This document shows, piece by piece, positions 62,249 to 64,000 of a stretch of DNA of 64,000 nucleotides. The position numbers and the translations under genes are program-made. This stretch comes from Dactylonectria macrodidyma (taxonomy: Eukaryota; Ascomycota; Sordariomycetes; Hypocreales; Nectriaceae): positions 248,001-312,000 of the forward strand of contig JAGMUV010000038.1 of the NCBI GenBank assembly GCA_020744425.1, in the 5' to 3' direction. Below the pieces are notes generated by a model. That model saw nothing but the letters and a program-made list of their open reading frames with translations, did not search any database and was not told the DNA's origin. Within the stretch, counting starts at the first letter, position 1, and each line of letters begins with the position of its first letter.

Positions 62249-64000
62249 ATCGCACGCCGACGAATTAAGCTGGGGACAAAAAGGGCGTCAGATCGCGTCG
62301 CCATTGCGGAGACCCGCCCTCTTGACAAGGCCAATCTGTTAGGGAGTCTGTTTCCAACGGGCAGGAGGAATACAATTATCATAATCATTCAACACCAAAA
62401 AAAAAAAAAAGCTGCTCGGTTCCTTGGGATTTGCTACCTGTGTCATGTCGCCTGGGTTGGAATTCTCGTGTGCATTGGTCATAACGAGCGGGTGTTGGAT
62501 ACAATGACAAACATTGTATCATAAGGGAACAGGACGTCACCCAACTTGTGCCGGGATTACTTCCTCTCGTGGTCGGGTGCGCCTGGACCGCGTTTAGTGT
62601 CAAACCCCTGAGCGCATTCTGCGCAGGATATACAGACGTAACCTGCAAAATGATAACGTCATGACTTGATGCTTTAACGCGGACGCGGAATGCTCTCTGT
62701 AGACATCGGCACCACTCATGATGGGGCGTGCATAGTGTGCGCACTACTGTGGGTATGTCCGCTCGGTGCATGGGCTGGGTGATCGGTACCGCGAATACGG
62801 AGTAGGTGGAAACACAATCGGAAACACAATCGGAAACACAATCGGAGAGCACATCCAGGTACACATGTGTCCCTCAGTACATCCCCCCTGCTCTCGTGGA
62901 TGGACAATGCCCAGCTTCGTTATCGCGTGTGTTAGGGCGCGTCTGCCTTCAACGCGTCCTGTGGCTTTTCATGGTACCCCGCGCGGCATGAGTTGAATCA
63001 CACCTTCCAGTCAGCGCGGACAAAGCATCCTTGTCAAATTGATGCCGACTCCAAGCACTGCGTGAACGAATTGTCAGATGGCTGCAGGTGCCCTGCATTT
63101 ACTCCGAACTGCGCCAAGAGAGTATCCCCGGCCCTGGCCCTGTATCCAGCTAACTCAGCCGCATCCAGCATCACAGGTTGCATGTACTCTGGGCTGGCCG
63201 GTTGGCATTACGGATAACTACCACCTCGTTCATTGACCAACAACAGCAAGGATAGTGTCCACCGGGCTCTAAACTCATGCAAGAGATCATTTCCTAACTG
63301 AGGGGGCGGCCGCGTCACCAATTCAACCAGGACTGGTGACTGGTTAGTGGAAATTTTGAAGCCCGAAGCCCCAGTCCCTTGCTGGATGCCTCCGTGCGGC
63401 CTCAACGGAATGTCTAACTTAGATCCCAAGGGTTGCCAGATTTAATCGACTGCAATACGAAGCAGGCCTTCGCACCAATAGCGCGGCCGCCTCGCGGCCT
63501 TCAGACACGGTCATTCAAATGCCTTGCAGTCACAAGCAGCTGCTCAGTGTCCAGAGCACGGTGGGTGGATACATGCGAGTGCAGCTTAGTTGCATGTAGC
63601 ACGTAAGTACCGGGCCAACGATATGTCCAATCCAAGGACACAGGCTTGCTTTTGACAGACCCGACCACGTCCCCATCATGGGCTCGAGGCCTTGGGGCTG
63701 GGCGGCGTGAGCACACTGTGGTACACAGTACTGACAACGGACACACCAACAGATGCGCACAGGGCAGGTTCTTATTGAAGCTAACTTCTAAAATACAAGT
63801 GACTTAAATAACGGTCACTACAACGTGGCTAAGCGCTCGCCTGAGATCGTTGCGCCTGGCCGGCCAATGGCCCCAAAATGCATCGTATTGCCCTAATTAG
63901 ACAGCATAGCCCAGTTTTGTTCCAGTACCCCCAGCCTACCTGGCCCATATCTCCAGGAACACCTCGTTCCATCCCGGCTTTTTGATCGTATGGTTTATGC
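62249..64000. other. No supported gene
   Basis: Contains the A14 run (62397-62410) and three tandem GGAAACACAATC units (62808-62843). The remaining frames are short and show no domains. Confidence 0.35.
62808..62843. repeat. Three tandem 12-bp units
   Basis: GGAAACACAATC occurs three times without interruption. Confidence 0.85.

Noticed and set aside
1..64000. tRNA or rRNA genes
   Set aside because: A few GGTTCGA-like motifs were noticed (for example near 13198 and 39499) but no cloverleaf arms could be formed by eye.

Overview
The window looks like an accessory, transposon-rich region of a filamentous ascomycete (Pezizomycotina). The evidence is short GT-AG introns of about 43-66 nt with CTAAC/CTGAC-type branch sites, large STAND/NLR proteins with near-identical repeats, a FunK1-type kinase, chromodomain, DUF6589, DUF7924 and DUF6601-like fungal families, and remnants of pogo, hAT, Tad-like LINE and PIF1-type elements. 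No tRNA, rRNA, CRISPR or prokaryotic gene organisation was seen. I cannot name the species. Family names are recalled, not searched.

Layout. 0-3.1 kb: an intact pogo-like transposase with a SAP domain, then hAT and LINE debris. 3.1-6.2 kb: a NACHT-WD40 NLR. 6.5-7.5 kb: a dead pogo element. 7.8-11.8 kb: a chromodomain protein with one frameshift. 12.2-19.0 kb: a nested transposon. A 693-bp MITE with 99-bp terminal inverted repeats is interrupted by a 6,039-bp element with related ends. Each insertion has its own perfect 8-bp target duplication. The inner element carries two convergent genes, a DUF6589 protein and a RecQ-like helicase. An uninterrupted 693-bp MITE copy lies at 28.25-28.94 kb. 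20.7-22.5 kb: a Myb/SANT protein. 22.9-28.0 kb: a membrane-anchored lipase-like NACHT-ankyrin-ZZ NLR. 30.5-33.6 kb: an NB-ARC-TPR NLR. 34.4-36.4 kb: a 5'-truncated LINE. 36.8-38.8 kb: a DUF7924-like protein. 39.7-40.9 kb: a repeat followed by an orphan HET-s-like amyloid motif. 42.5-47.3 kb: a truncated FunK1 kinase and a small complete kinase. 47.4-51.8 kb: MITEs and helicase/LINE relics. 52.0-54.4 kb: an intact eight-exon AAA ATPase. 57.3-59.4 kb: an uncharacterised three-exon gene and a C2H2 protein with a duplicated exon. 59.4-64 kb: mostly relics, including a NACHT fragment, and one hypothetical gene.

How the genes fit together. Three NLRs of different architecture, a HET-s-type amyloid motif and kinases make this an allorecognition / immune-like (heterokaryon-incompatibility-type) neighbourhood. 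It is interleaved with transposons that probably help reshuffle it. The strongest candidate for an undescribed system is the DUF6589 + RecQ helicase transposon and its MITE. Its boundaries are defined by two nested target-site duplications and by the sum 613 + 80 = 693 bp.
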